From positions 597,501 through 661,500 of the forward strand of contig JAODUO010000052.1 in assembly GCA_025642075.2 (NCBI GenBank): 64,000 nt of DNA, in the 5' to 3' direction. This stretch comes from Ridgeia piscesae (Eukaryota; Annelida; Polychaeta; Sabellida; Siboglinidae). A model generated the notes under the pieces. The model was not told where the DNA came from. It was given only the letters and a program-made list of their open reading frames with translations, and did no database searches. Below, piece after piece: positions 46,385 to 58,274 of this stretch (position 1 is the first letter of the stretch; each line of letters starts with the position of its first letter). A program made the position numbers and the translations under genes.

Positions 46385-47470
46385 GTGCACTCATATCGCT
46401 GAATCACTTCATTGGTGTGTCGTCATGTCGTAGGGGATATCACTGGCACATTGGTTTGTCAGCGTCTCCAGGGGGGGTGTCATTGGCACATTGGTGTGTC
46501 AGCGTCTCCAGGGGGATGTCATTTGAGTGTCATCATCTCCAGGGGGTGCCATTGGCACATTGGAGTATCTTAATCTCCCATGGGGATGTGTTTGGCACAT
46601 TGGTGTGTCATTGTCTCTCAGGGGATGTCATTGGCACATTGAAGTGTCATCATTTTCCGAGGGGGATGTCATTTACACATTGGTATGTCATAGTCTCTCA
46701 GTGGATATCATTGGCACATGATGTGTCATCATATCCAAGGGGATGTCATTGGCACATTGGTGTGTCATCATATCCATGGGGATGTCATTGGCACATTGGT
46801 GTGTCATCATATCCATGGGGATGTCATTGGCACATTGGTGTGTCATCATATCCATGGGGATGTCATTGGCACATTGGTGTGTCATATCCATGGGGATGTC
46901 ATTAGCACATTGGTGTGTCATCATAACCAGGGAGATGTCATTGGCACATTGATGTGTCATATCCATGGGGATGTCATTAGCACATTGGTGTGTCATCACA
47001 TCCAGGGGGATGTCATTGGCACATTGGTGTGTCATCACATCCAGGGGGATGTCATTGGCACATTGGTGTGTCATCACATTAAGGGGGATGTCATAGGCAC
47101 ATTGGTGTGTCATCACATCCAGGGGGGTGTCATTGGCACATTGGTGTGTCATCACATCCAGGGGGATGTCATTGGCACATTGGTGTGTCATCATCTCCAG
47201 GTGATGTCATTGGCACATTTTTAGAGTTGTCGTCTCTAGAGGGTGTGTCATTGGCACAACAGAGTGTCATTATCTCTCTGACACTGACACATTCATGTGT
47301 TATCATCTCCCAAAGGATGACCCTGATACATTGTTGTGTCGTTGTCTTGTTGACTGATGACACTGACACACCGACGTGTCATCATCTGTCAGCAGGCGAT
47401 ACATGCACACTGACATGTCATCATCACCCAGGGAATGACACTGAACTACTGGTGCGTCTTGTTTTGACAT
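46385..47470. repeat. 39-bp minisatellite, about 25 copies
   Basis: The unit contains GGATGTCATTGGCACATTGG and TGTGTCATCATATCC. The clean copies are 46740-47200; both edges are decayed. The pentamer ATTGG (reverse CCAAT) occurs twice per unit, with the NFI half-site TTGGCA. ORFs on both strands (up to 178 codons) are artefacts of a unit length divisible by 3. Confidence 0.97.
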
Positions 47471-47692
47471 GGATGATCTCAGTAAAATTAAACAGTGTCA
47501 CTGCTCATGTATAATATGTGTGTCATTAATTTAACATTTTATATACGCTGACAATTTAGTGTTCTTGGGTCTCTTCCCTATCTATGTGTTTATCAGTGTG
47601 TGTGTCTCTGTTCATAATATGAATTAAAACTCAATATTAAATAAAAATTTGACAAAGTTACATGATCTTTTTTATGTAAAAGGTTCAAGGAT

Positions 47693-48118
47693 ATGCATCT
47701 TCAAAACTTTATAAAATCATTATCATTTTGTGGTGAAAGATTACCAATTGGTAGTAAATGTAAATAACTAGGACATATTATCACTGAAGATCTCAGCGAC
47801 TATAATAATAATGTGATTAGGTTATACAGGACAATTTATGCTAGGGCATTGTGACGATTATGGAAATTCTATATGCTTAGAGAATCTGTAAAATGTGCTC
47901 TGTTCACATCCTATTGTAATTCAGCTATGGTGAAATTACAGAGCAGAATCAACTAGAAGACTGCGTGTATCATAAATGATGTCTATAGATTGTTGAGCAA
48001 TGAATCTAGAGATTGTACGGCTAGTTGCATCTTTAGGCTACCCACCTGTAAAATGTTGATCAGAAAAATGTATATATACCTTTATGACATGCAGAGTATT
48101 GCAGTGTATTATGACTAA
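47693..48118 (+). mobile_element. LINE reverse-transcriptase C-terminal fragment, broken by three stops
   Basis: A single plus-strand frame of about 141 codons holds LGHIITEDLSD (near 47768), LYRTIYARAL, WKFYMLRESVKCALF, NDVYRLLSNESRDCTAS, FRLPTC and MLIRK. This series (YLGH..., RSIYA, K..LF..YC, YN..R.LL...R..SAS..F, L.RK) is the thumb and C-terminal region of CR1/Jockey-superfamily LINE ORF2 proteins. It is broken by in-frame stops at 47765, 47852 and 47954 and ends at TAA 48116. There is no frameshift, so decay has been mostly by substitution. The catalytic palm (YADD region) is not present upstream, so the copy is 5'-truncated. It has no visible relation to the LINE remnant at 32.0 kb. 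A T-run at 48266-48278 may mark the downstream edge. Confidence 0.85.
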
Positions 48119-48423
48119 TGACACATTATACATATCACAACTGTTTTGTCACTGACAAAAAATGCCACATATTAACTCTTATTAGTCATAATCTAGTCTA
48201 TATTTTATATGGCTGTGATATTCCGGCGTAAAGTTATTAAATTGCATACCAGTTGGTTGTTGAATTTTTTTTTTTTTGTCATCGAATTCTACTAACTTTA
48301 CAAACTCATTCTTCCACACACTGAAAAGTTTATTTTTCTTAGGGTATCCATATGCAACGGGGGAAGGGATTACAATATCACACCTGCACTACTGAGCTAG
48401 GGTCCACTGTAGTTAGGGTGTCA

Positions 48424-49442
48424 TCCCGTTACAGCTATTTCCCTTTATAGCCACTTGTTATTCCCGTTATGACTACTCATTAAGTTGACAGTTGAACTAG
48501 TCCCGTTATAGCTACTCATTAAGTTGACAGTTGAACTAGTCCCGTTATAGCTACTCATTAAGTTGACAGTTGAACTAGTCCCGTTATAGCTACTCATTAA
48601 GTTGACAGTTGAACTAGTCCCGTTATAGCTACTCATTAAGTTGACAGTTGAACTAGTCCCGTTATAGCTACTCATTAAGTTGACAGTTGAACTAGTCCCG
48701 TTATAGCTACTCATTAAGTTGACAGTTGAACTAGTCCCGTTATAGCTACTCATTAAGTTGACAGTTGAACTAGTCCCGTTATAGCTACTCATTAAGTTGA
48801 CAGTTGAACTAGTCCCGTTATAGCTACTCATTAAGTTGACAGTTGAACTAGTCCCGTTATAGCTACTCATTAAGTTGACAGTTGAACTAGTCCCGTTATA
48901 GCTACTCATTAAGTTGACAGTTGAACTAGTCCCGTTATAGCTACTTCTTGATTTCTCCATTTCACAATGTAGCAAGATAAGGGAGCATTAACTATTTCAA
49001 ACAGGTTTGGGACGCTGTGACATCTGATGAACCAGTTATCCTGCGCAGTGTTACACTAGTTAGAGTGTTTGACAAAACACGTCATTTATTACATTTATTA
49101 CTTGTTTGATAAAAGCTATTCTGTACTCTGTACAATTAACATAGCTCTTTTAATAAAAACTGTTTTCCACATGTGTTTTATTTTATATTTTCCATTTCAA
49201 ATAACTGACAGTTACATTTATTACATACTTATGACTTTTAAAATGTTCCGTTCATTAATACATTTCATTTATAAATCTTACAGCAATCGGAAATAGTTAA
49301 TGCTCCCTCTTGCTGAATTGTGTAATTAAATACTAAGTAGCTATTACAGGACTCATTTGCCTGCCTAACTTAAGGAGTAGCCATAACGGGGAAAATATAC
49401 CTGTAACGGGAAGTAGGTATAATGGGAGGTAGCTATAACGGA
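48424..49442. mobile_element. Non-autonomous inverted-repeat element (MITE/foldback-like), about 1 kb
   Basis: The left end (from CCCGTTACAGCTATTTCCC, 48424) and the reverse complement of the right end (ending AGGTAGCTATAACGGA, 49442) align along their whole arms. Outer words are CCGTTAYAGCTA and CCCGTTATGRCTACTC. Inner words are GTAGCTATAACGGGACT and ATTGTG. The inner arm edges AGGGAGCATTAACTATTTC (48980-48998) and GAAATAGTTAATGCTCCCT (49287-49305) are exact inverse copies. The AT-rich middle (49005-49285) has no transposase. The left arm is inflated by a 39-bp array (48463-48947); the right arm has one counterpart of about 40 bp (49351-49390). No clear target-site duplication is visible. 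Confidence 0.75.
48463..48947. repeat. 39-bp minisatellite, 12 near-identical copies, inside the left arm of the inverted-repeat element
   Basis: The unit contains CCCGTTATAGCTACTCATTA and AGTTGACAGTTGAACTAGT. The copies are essentially identical, so the expansion is recent. The 176-codon minus ORF (SSYNGTSSTVNLM repeated) is an artefact of 39 being divisible by 3. Confidence 0.98.
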
Positions 49443-50039
49443 CTAAGGCATAGCTAGTGACAGCTGGACTGGCTCCAGACAGATGTAAGCCTGTGGTCAG
49501 TCAGTGCTTGACCAGTCAGAAAGAACAGTTATGTAGCCAGATGGTCAGTGCCTATCTCCACTAGCCTGTAATTACCCTTCAATCACCCTGAAGTATCGCC
49601 CCATTGTGTCACCCCATCGCCTACTGTTAGTTACCCTCCGCTCCAGCAGTCCTCCTCGGTGGTGCCACCTGCCTTCCAGACAGAACGCTCCCTGCCCTTT
49701 ACATGCCCTCTGCTATTTATAGCCACACAATGGGGCGTCTGCAGGTAATCTGAAAGGGTGGTAATAACACCCGCGAGTGCGTGTGCATGCTGAATGCGTT
49801 GAATGCGAGCGCGTGCCACGATTGTGTGTCCATTCAGTGAAGTGTGCCCACAGTCGTGTCACATAACCAGCCGTCATTAAGACACACAACCTACTCTATG
49901 ACAGGCCTTGACAACCCACGGGCAGCATGGGGCATCACTCACCCACCCTAATTGTGTTTCCAAGACCACCCTCAGAGACACTCTGGGGCGTTCACCCCAC
50001 TAGCTGTTGATGGACCATTCACCCCCACTACTGACAACC
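49443..50039. other. Unique spacer
   Basis: About 600 bp. GCCCTCTGCTA at 49708 is a weak CTCF-like match. Nothing else was seen. Confidence 0.5.
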
Positions 50040-50640
50040 TAGGGAGACCATTCACCTCACGGACAGTCTAAGGACCATTCACCTCACTGACATGCTAAGG
50101 ACCATTCACCCCACTGACAGTCTAAGGACCATTCACCCCACTGACAGTCTAAGGACCATTCACCCCACTGACAGTCTAAGGACCATTCACCCCACTGACA
50201 GTCTAACGACCATTCACCCCACTGACAGTTTAGGGACCATTCACCCCACTGACAGTCTAACGACCATTCACCTCACTGACAGTCTAAGGACCATTCACCT
50301 CACTGACAGTCTAAGGACCATTCACCCCACTGACAGTCTAAGGACCATTCACCTCACTAACAGTCTAAGGACCATTCACCCCACTGATAGTCTAAGGACC
50401 ATTCACCTCACTGACAGTCTAAGGACCATTCACCCCACTGACAGTCTAAGGACCATTCACCCCACTGACAGTCTAGGCACCATTCACTCCACTGTCAATC
50501 TAAGGACCATTCACCCTACTACTGACAGTCTAGGGGACCATTCACTCACTGACACTCTAGGGACCATTCACCCCATTCACAGTCTAGGACCATTCACTAT
50601 ATGGATTGTTCACACCCCTCTGACAGACTATGGACCATTC
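50040..50640. repeat. 27-bp minisatellite, about 20 copies
   Basis: The unit contains GACCATTCACCCCACTGACA and GTCTAAG. Copies decay at both edges. The 187-codon forward ORF (LRTIHPTDS repeated) is a repeat artefact. Confidence 0.97.
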
Positions 50641-51269
50641 ATGAATGCATCCTAGAATGGACCGTGCAGTAGACAATATACACCCTAGAATCGACCATAC
50701 ACAATCATACACAACCATGAATGGACCATTCTACACACTGTGCACTGTTGAACACACTGACCAGAGAGGACCCGTAACTGCCCTACAGACCAAGACCCCC
50801 CCCCACTACATAGACTGTGTATCCCACATAAAGAATCTCCTCCCAGTGCTGTCTACCCACTCTGGGAAAAGGAACCATACAGTGTGAGATGGGGTGGATG
50901 ACACGTACATATAGTTCCCTCCACCCTCACCAGGTGTCTCTGACTACCCCCAGACAGTCACGTGTCCCTGATCTTATCTGTGAGCACACTGTCCTCTTAT
51001 CTCTGCTGTCGGTTATCTCTACAGATAGCGGTACAACCAGGGAGCTATGCACCAGGTATGAACCATTGGCAGCAGAGACCCAAGAAAGCAGCTCTGTAAC
51101 CCGACATAGGTAGAACCCTGTGTGGCACACTAGGGCGGACCCTAAACCTAATCTCAATTACAGACCCCAATCCATCAGTACCCTGAAGTGAAGCCAGTAT
51201 CACCGGGTCTGAAGACTCACTGCATTACGGGTGGATGTGTGGTCAGGGTGCTTACATAGTGCGATCATT
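50641..51269. other. Unique spacer
   Basis: Begins with decayed GGACCAT words, then unique DNA. No gene was recognised. Confidence 0.5.
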
Positions 51270-51700
51270 GTCAGCGTAGGTGAATGTCACTATTGTCAGC
51301 ATAGACAGTGTCAATGGATTTAAATATTGTCAGCACAGAAAAGAAGTTAAATATTGTCAGCATAGACAGTGTCAATGAAGTTAAATATTGTCAGCATAGA
51401 CAGTGTCAATGAAGTTAAATTTTGTCAGCATAGACAGTGTCACTGGATTTACATATTGTCATCATAAACAGTGTCATATAACTTAAATATGGTCATCACA
51501 GAGAGTATCAGTGATTATAATTAATTGTTCACATCGATACTATCAGCGAATTAAAAGTGTCAGCATAGACAGTGTCAAAGAATTTAAATATTGTCAGCAC
51601 AGACAATGTCACTTAATTTAAATATTGTCACCACAGACAGTGTCAATGAATTTAAATATTGTCATCATAGACAGTGAAAATGAATGTCAGTGTCATTAGC
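51270..51700. repeat. 34-bp minisatellite, about 12 copies
   Basis: The unit contains ATTGTCAGCATAGACAGTGT and CAATGAAGTTAAAT. The GTCAGCATAGACAGTGTCA part is TGAC/GTCA-rich. Clean copies lie at 51355-51430. Confidence 0.95.
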
Positions 51701-52645
51701 ATAATATGACATGTCATCATCATTATCATCATCATCATAAATTAACACTATGTTATCATTCCAGGCCTTGTCACGAGGCAGTCAGTGACAGCTGTGTCCA
51801 GGCTGCCTGCTGTCTGTCAGCTGTCCGCTGTCGTCTGTCTGTCTGTCCGTCTGTCTTATGTGGTTAAAATAGTTGAAAGACGGAGATAAATCAGTGACGT
51901 GTCACGTGTCACTTCAGTCCTTCACCCTGCGTCAGTGGCGCGTGCCCATTCACCGTCACCAACAATGTCTTGTACTTGTGTCACACAGGCACAATCACTG
52001 CACCCTTTGCCCCGCCCTGGCTGGGGTGTCACAGCTGGCACTACATACCTCTCTATTCATCCACCAGCTATGTGCCCCAGGCCTTGGATGTGGTCCCGTT
52101 ATAGAAGGGGGTGTTTTACAGCAGCTGGAAAACTGTCTCGAAAAAATGTTGCATTACGAGCAGCGAGTGGGGGTTGACAGAAGGGGACACGACCAACCAC
52201 AGGACGTCTCCAGCACATACAGACAGTTTATAACTTTAAGTAGGAGCACTGTAATTGGCAGGATATCATATGTTCCAGTTCACTTACTGATGTTTGATGC
52301 CAGTCAGATTAAATTTAATGTTACATGTTTATTTCATCATTCTTCCATCTGTTAGACGTATAAATAACATGTGTGATTAAACAGTGTTTATCCCAGACTT
52401 GATAATGACATTTGAATTCCGATTTAGTCTATTGTTGCGCCAACTCTTACTTTGGTTGAAATATTACATAGTTGTGCCGTCATTTAAAAGCTTACCTTTC
52501 CAACCCTGCTGACCACCACAGATGATGTGGTGCCTCCATGCACTGACAACTTCAATGATGCCTATAAATTGTGAGACAATCTGTTTGTGTTGAGGCACCA
52601 CTCAGATTGGTTTCTGAAGATTTAGATGGAACAGTCAAAGAAGTT
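51701..52645. other. Unique DNA with short (ATC)n and (CTGT)n runs
   Basis: TCATCATCATTATCATCATC at 51715 and GTCTGTCTGTCTGTCCGTCTG near 51834 are minor simple repeats. An ORF of 160 codons (51873-52355) has no recognisable features and lies partly antisense to similar low-complexity frames; I do not call it. Confidence 0.5.
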
Positions 52646-52760
<115 letters not shown>

Positions 52761-52974
52761 GAAGTATTCACCGTGTGAATGTTGGAAGCTATGCTTTTCA
52801 TTGTGAACAAACCATATAAAAGTTAAGAACCCTGGACATGGGGAAGGAATTTAACAAAAATACTGGCGTCACTTTCGTTTGAAAACCCGATTAATCCCAA
52901 CACACAAGCTAGCTTGACTACAGTTAGATACAGTTTGTATCAGCTTGTATCATAACAATTCCTCATCCAGTTCT

Positions 52975-53365
52975 CTTTCAATATATCTCCCTCCTCCCAT
53001 TCCTTCTTTCCCTTGCTCCACTCCCCCATTCCTTTCCCTCACTCACTCCCTCCCCCATTCCTTCATTCCCTTGCTCCCCTCCCCTCCCCATTCCTTTCCC
53101 TCTTTCTCCCACTCCTTTCCTTCTCTCCTTCCCCCCAGTCCTTCTTTCCCTCCCTCCCTCCCTCCCTCACTCCCTCACTCCCTCACTCCCTCCCTCCCTC
53201 ACTCCCTCACTCCCTCACTCCCTCCCTCCCTCCCTCCCTCCCTCCCTCCCTCCCTCCCTCCTCCCTCCTCCCTCCCTCCCTCCCTCCCTCCCTCCATCAC
53301 TCCCTCCTTCCCTCCCTCCCCCTCCCTCCCTCCATCACTCCCTCACTCCCTCCCTCCCTGTTTCC
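52975..53365. repeat. Polypyrimidine tract (TCCC)n/(TCAC)n
   Basis: About 390 bp nearly pure in C and T on the plus strand, with occasional A (CTCACTCCC). The centre is (CCTC)n. Such homopurine-homopyrimidine mirror-like DNA can form triplex (H-DNA). Confidence 0.97.
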
Positions 53366-53679
53366 TTCTCATCAAGTCATGCACTCATTTTGTCATCCTT
53401 GTGTTTAGCGGAGTCTGTTGATCTAAGTATTATTAATGTGACAGAAGAAATGTCAACATGTTTACGAGCAGTGTCAGCCAGCATCATGTCCACTCCCAGT
53501 AGAGCTCTCCGTTGACATTTAACTCTGCCTGTCTTGTCCTACCTCAGCCCTGTCACTGGGTGGTCAGGTACTGTGGATGTCACCTTGGTGTTACAACACC
53601 ACTAGAACCTTCACTTTGGTCAAAACACACCTGGCCGTAACCAATAACAGATTGCAACAGCCTATTTGAGTTGTAGACC

Positions 53680-53990
53680 CGCGTGGGTGCATGCATGTGT
53701 GATTGACAATTTGGGTTGTAGGCCCTATATAAAAATGTCACTGACGACTTAGGTTGTGTACCCTATACAGGTGTCATTGGCAACTTAGGTTGTAGACCAT
53801 ATAAAATTATACATGCATGTCATTGACAACTTGGGTTGTTGACCCTATATGCCGGGTTGATTGACAACTTGGGTTGTATACCATATACAGGTGTCATTAA
53901 CAACTTGGGTTGTAAACCCCACATACAGGTGTCATTAACAACTTGTGTCAATAACAACTTGGGTTGTCCCTATGTATACGTGACACATAT
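53680..53990. repeat. Degenerate 33-36-bp minisatellite
   Basis: About eight copies of TGTCATTGACAACTTGGGTT and GTAGACCCTATATA, with indels. Confidence 0.9.
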
Positions 53991-54149
53991 TGGGTTGTAG
54001 TAAAGGTAAATTGTTGTATGGCCCAGTTTCCACTCATTAGGACAGCTCAAATCACTTTACACTCCCTCATGCACCTGTTCAATGTCAACACCATCTCCAA
54101 TTCTCTGGGCACAACTTGGGTTGGACCAAGGGCGTGTTTTAGTTGAGCT

Positions 54150-54245
54150 GTTTCCTTATGCATGGTATTCTGTGGAACCGACTGAATGAACTGTATCCGA
54201 TTATCTCTGATCTGGTTTCTCAGCGCGACTTCCTAAGAAGAAGTT
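54150..54245 (+). mobile_element. Possible LINE C-terminal tail (weak)
   Basis: The frame reads LWNRLNELYPIISDLVSQ then RDFLRRS and a stop. The pattern LWN-x-L-x(5,6)-I-x-S/APSL-x-x-FK-x-x-L is typical of the extreme C-terminus of Jockey/CR1 LINE ORF2. Only about 25 residues match loosely, with no RT upstream, so this may be chance. Confidence 0.2.
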
Positions 54246-55289
54246 AGTAAGTTGATATGCCTTTGAAGCCATTTCTATCTGTAGCAGATGCTGTCTGCAC
54301 AGATCCCAGACTGCGCCATTGTCACAGGCAACCCTGAAACAGATGTGGCAACCCAAACACCTGTAGTCAGTCACAGGTGAACCCACCGCATCCGATTGTA
54401 TCAATTGCAAGAACAGCGGTGATAGGGAACCTTTAATACACTCAATGAAGGTCTATCAACCTGCTGGATCAGGATGTCTTCCGTCTACTGTCAACCGTGA
54501 CAGAAAACCTGCGGCAATTATATTCGACTGGAGACTGTCTGATGTCTATCTAATATCAACCGTGAGGCAGGTGACAAAAGGTGTAGAATTTGTCATGGCA
54601 CAGGCAGATGTCCTAATGACAAACCGTTGTACCTGTGATTATAGGACGGCCAGATGTCCTGAGTGCAGACAGGTGCAGGAACAACACCAGGGGTTTCTTG
54701 GGTTCGTCTTGTCAAATGTAGTCTTTGTTTCTCGTACGTAATTTACATTTCTTTTTTGTTGATCCCTCCATCACTCACGTCTTGATGGGTGACGAGGTAA
54801 ACCTGTCCCTTAATGTCAACAGGGACCACCTCACCTCATCTAGTGGTCCTGAAGGAGATGTCTGACATATATATTCATTTCTCCATCTATGTGTAGAGCT
54901 ATGGCATGGTTCTCATGGCCCACACACCCACAAGACATTTAGTTGCCTTAGTTCAGTGCTACTTACCCACACTGACTGTCGCATGTGTTCTGTTGACACA
55001 ACTATTGAAGGTTACCGTCCCTTTCCAAGTCACTATTCCATTCAGTTAACTTGTATTTAAGATAAGATGCATGAAAAAAATTCAAGATTGTCAAAGAAAG
55101 AGTAGTGAAATGCAAAATGTCAACAACAAAAAACACCAAACCCGTCGACATCAGTGTGTTGTCAGTTTACTTTGGACCATATTTTTTTAATGTGCAACAT
55201 TTTGACCCATCACCAATATTAATGGTTCAACATTCTGATCGTCACATGCACAAAACTCCTGCTTTACCGAATCCTTTTACATATCGAGC
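54246..55289. other. Unique DNA, no gene supported
   Basis: A 98-codon ORF (54445-54741) is unremarkable. In another frame at about 54560-54625 a short peptide CRICHGTGRCP resembles one CxxCxGxG zinc motif of DnaJ-type proteins, but the frame is only about 35 codons. No splice structure was seen. Confidence 0.4.
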
Positions 55290-55365
55290 ACCGGCCCCTC
55301 CTTCCCCCTCCTTCCCCTCCTTCCCCCTCCTTCCCCCTCCTTCCCCTCCTTCCCCTCATTCCTGA
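55290..55365. repeat. (CCTTCCCC)n pyrimidine repeat
   Basis: About 75 bp of CTCCTTCCCC units; a small relative of the tract at 53.0-53.4 kb. Confidence 0.95.
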
Positions 55366-56654
55366 TGGAAGAATGTGAAAGTACAAATTGAACGGGTGAT
55401 CAAAATCAGCAACAACAGCACAAGCTTTCCTCAAATTGCACAGTCGATTATTTTGGACAGCATTGGTGTAAACAAACAGGATGATAGCAAATACTGTAGT
55501 AAGTCCTGAGAGGCTCAATTATACTACATTAGAGCTTGAGAAGAAGTTTATCCCAGGAGTAGGGGTTGTCTATTCAGCCCCCTTATGAATGGGAGACACC
55601 CAAGACAAGGTCTTAGCCTCTTGCTTTGATCTTATCCCTGATGGTTCAGGGCAGTGTTGGGATGCACTGCCTGTTGTTTCTCGGTGGCGTCTTTGACTAT
55701 GGAGTGGCTGCGCTGCAGAAGTGCATTATCTGCGTCAGTGTCTGCAGAAGTGCTGCTGGCTGCACATGCAGATAGGGATTCATAAATCATGTCTACATTT
55801 ACCATAATAAAGACAATCAGTATTAATGAGGGCCTCAGATTAGACCCAAGATGCTTGGAGGTTTTTCCTTTATGGAGTGTGATCATATTTGACCTTCTCT
55901 TAACAGTTTGCGGGCTGCGTAAAATGTTACTATAGACATGGACAACTTTGGCTGTGAATTGTCTCAGGTGTGTTGGAAGTATTGCGGGATATAATATGCA
56001 AATGACATCATCAGAGTGGCTATCCATTTGCTTTGGGAATTATTGTGCTAGACAACATTTATGGTTAATTAATTGCCTTTGGAGCTGGGGTGATAGATAG
56101 GACAAATAGATGTGATAAATTACAGCTGTGTAATTGTGGTCACTGCAGAACTGGTGCTGTCAGTGGACACATAAACACAATGTCCCATAAGCCCATTAGG
56201 CTGACATAATCACCGATTGGTAAAGTCATTTCTAGATTGAAAGTGGTGAGTTGACGTTATTGATATTGTTTGGAAAACAACTCATCCAAACCAGACATCA
56301 GTGTGGCTTTCGTGGAAATGCTCAGTGGTGTGTACTGCACTGGTGTACCCTGTAATTCCCGTGCCAGTTGGAATCTTGAGACGTTGATTATTTATTAATA
56401 GCTGTTGTCACATCGTCAGCAATCCTGAACCACACCTCAAAGTACTGTCGAGGTTGTGTTGTGTCTATGTTGGGTCATAGGCATCAGTCATGTCTAATTG
56501 AAAACATGGGAAAGATTTTCTCTTTCTGCAGGTGATAAACATGCTCCAGTGATGTCAGGCTGCAAATTGCCAATTGTCTTTGGCTTGTAATTCCACTGGA
56601 ACTTGTTTTGGATTGGAAAGAGGTGGAAGAATGTCTTTTACAGTGTTCCATTTC
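55366..56654. other. Unique DNA
   Basis: About 1.3 kb. A minus ORF of 131 codons (55632-56027) has normal composition but no recognised motif. Nothing else was seen. Confidence 0.45.
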
Positions 56655-56745
56655 ACACACACACGCACACGCACACGCACACGCACACGCACACGCACAC
56701 GCACACGCACACGCACACAGCACACGCACACACACACACTTTCTA
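56655..56745. repeat. (CACACG)n / (CA)n microsatellite
   Basis: About 11 CACACG hexamers plus CA. Similar to 3835-3962. Confidence 0.97.
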
Positions 56746-57346
56746 GTATGCACAAACTCACATCACACAACACACACATTATTGCGATAGTATTGATTTT
56801 TGCATGAAGGCTTTCTAGGAATGCCAGTTGAGGTTGGTGTCATCTCCACTACTCGTTCACTCGATGTATTTGTCCTCGACAACATGTTTACATCATGCCA
56901 TCCACGCAGTAATAACATCAGGTGGCATTGAGGGTTTCTAGGCCCAACTCCAGAATCTGTTTACCAAGTAATAAGTTTGACAGGATTCACGGAAAACTGT
57001 CATGATTTACAATTAAAGGTTTTTGATATTCAATATCATATATGTCAGACATTTTGATGAAATAACTTTCTGATCATTACATTCTTTCTAACCAGTGTAT
57101 GATTTGTGAAAATAGAATCGTATATGGTTATTTTGGGGTTCAAAGTTTGAGCTTCTGTGTGATTTGCTAATATTTCGACACAGTTTGCGTATTATGTTTG
57201 CTGGTGCTGTTTATCCTCCATTTTTCATTATTTTCATGCGATTGGGATCAATAATTTTACAGTAAGAAACAGTTATGCTGAAGAGACACACATTTGCTCA
57301 GTTTGTCATACAAGGTGTGTTATGTGGGTGTGTAGTTTGTTCTGTC

Positions 57347-57612
57347 TTAACCTGTTATTGTGTGATCTACACAGTCACTCGGGTACAGTCAGAATGGAAG
57401 ACACCAGTACATGAACTAGCTTTGGCGTCTCACTGTCTTGTCCCAAGCGACAGTCAGAATCAGATGGAAACTCTACCAGTGCGCCACAATGGTTGAACCT
57501 CGTCGATACACTGCATTTCTATTCACATGCTTTTTCTCGAAGACGCAAGAAACAAACAGAATCCATCCAGCATGAGCTGGCAAACACCTTATCAGATCGC
57601 TGGAGAACACAA
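57347..57612 (+). repeat. Left arm of a 265-bp inverted repeat
   Basis: The arm begins TTAACCTG and runs through GTGATCTACACAGTCACTCG, GGGTACAGTCAGAATGG and GAACCTCGTCGATACACTGC to GAACACAAG. It matches the reverse complement of 58010-58274 with only scattered differences (over 90% by eye) apart from the inner 50 bases, where indels appear. Confidence 0.93.
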
Positions 57613-58009
57613 GTTTTTTAATTATGGCGCTGCGTGTGTTTTTGTAGAAGGTCGAAAACTGAAACTTCGATCAAGTTATTAAGAGAAATCACCTGTCGGC
57701 ACAATTTTCTCAGCTAACATCAGGAATGAATCGAAGGTGATAAGAACATGTTATACTCAGTTGGATACACACATCCATAGACACAGCTCACGCATCTGTT
57801 TGCACCAAACTACACCATTTAATGGCAGTCTTTTACCCCTCCCTTCTCCTGGCTGCTGTCACAGACATGTTAAGTTCAGCGTACTGAAACTTCATGTTAA
57901 GTAAAAAAGTGTGTTGGCAAACGTTTCCTAAATTCACACAAAGCCGTGACTGTGGACACCATTCAAAACGCCTCCTTCGTTCACGAACAGATAAGATTCG
58001 ATCTAATGT
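57613..58009. other. 397-bp central segment between the inverted arms
   Basis: Unique, with no transposase-like ORF and no similarity to the arms. The frames are closed or short. Confidence 0.6.
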
Positions 58010-58274
58010 CTTCTGTTCATGGCGATCAGATAAGACGCGTGCCAGCTCATCCACGTGGATTCTGTTTGTTTCTTGCGTCTTCGAGAAAAAGCATGTGAAT
58101 AGAAATGCAGTGTATCGACGAGGTTCAACCATTGTGGCGCACTGGTAGAGTTTCCATCTGATTCTGACTGTCGCGTGGGACAAGACAGTGAGACGCCAAA
58201 GCTAGTTCATGTACTGGTGTCTTCCATTCTGACTGTACCCGAGTGACTGTGTAGATCACATATCAGCAGGTTAA
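58010..58274 (-). repeat. Right arm of the 265-bp inverted repeat
   Basis: Inverted partner of 57347-57612. Read on the plus strand it contains GTGGCGCACTGGTAGAG, which resembles the A-box head of a tRNA-derived SINE (one mismatch to TRGYNNARNGG), but no good B box follows. The pair plus centre may be a MITE/foldback element of about 930 bp. Confidence 0.93.

Noticed and set aside
46369..47224. ORFs of 168-178 codons on both strands
   Set aside because: 39-bp repeat (13 codons) artefact.
48445..48975. 176-codon ORF with perfect 13-residue repeats
   Set aside because: Recent 39-bp array inside an inverted-repeat element; no evidence of expression or selection.
50092..50655. 187-codon ORF with 9-residue repeats
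   Set aside because: 27-bp minisatellite artefact.
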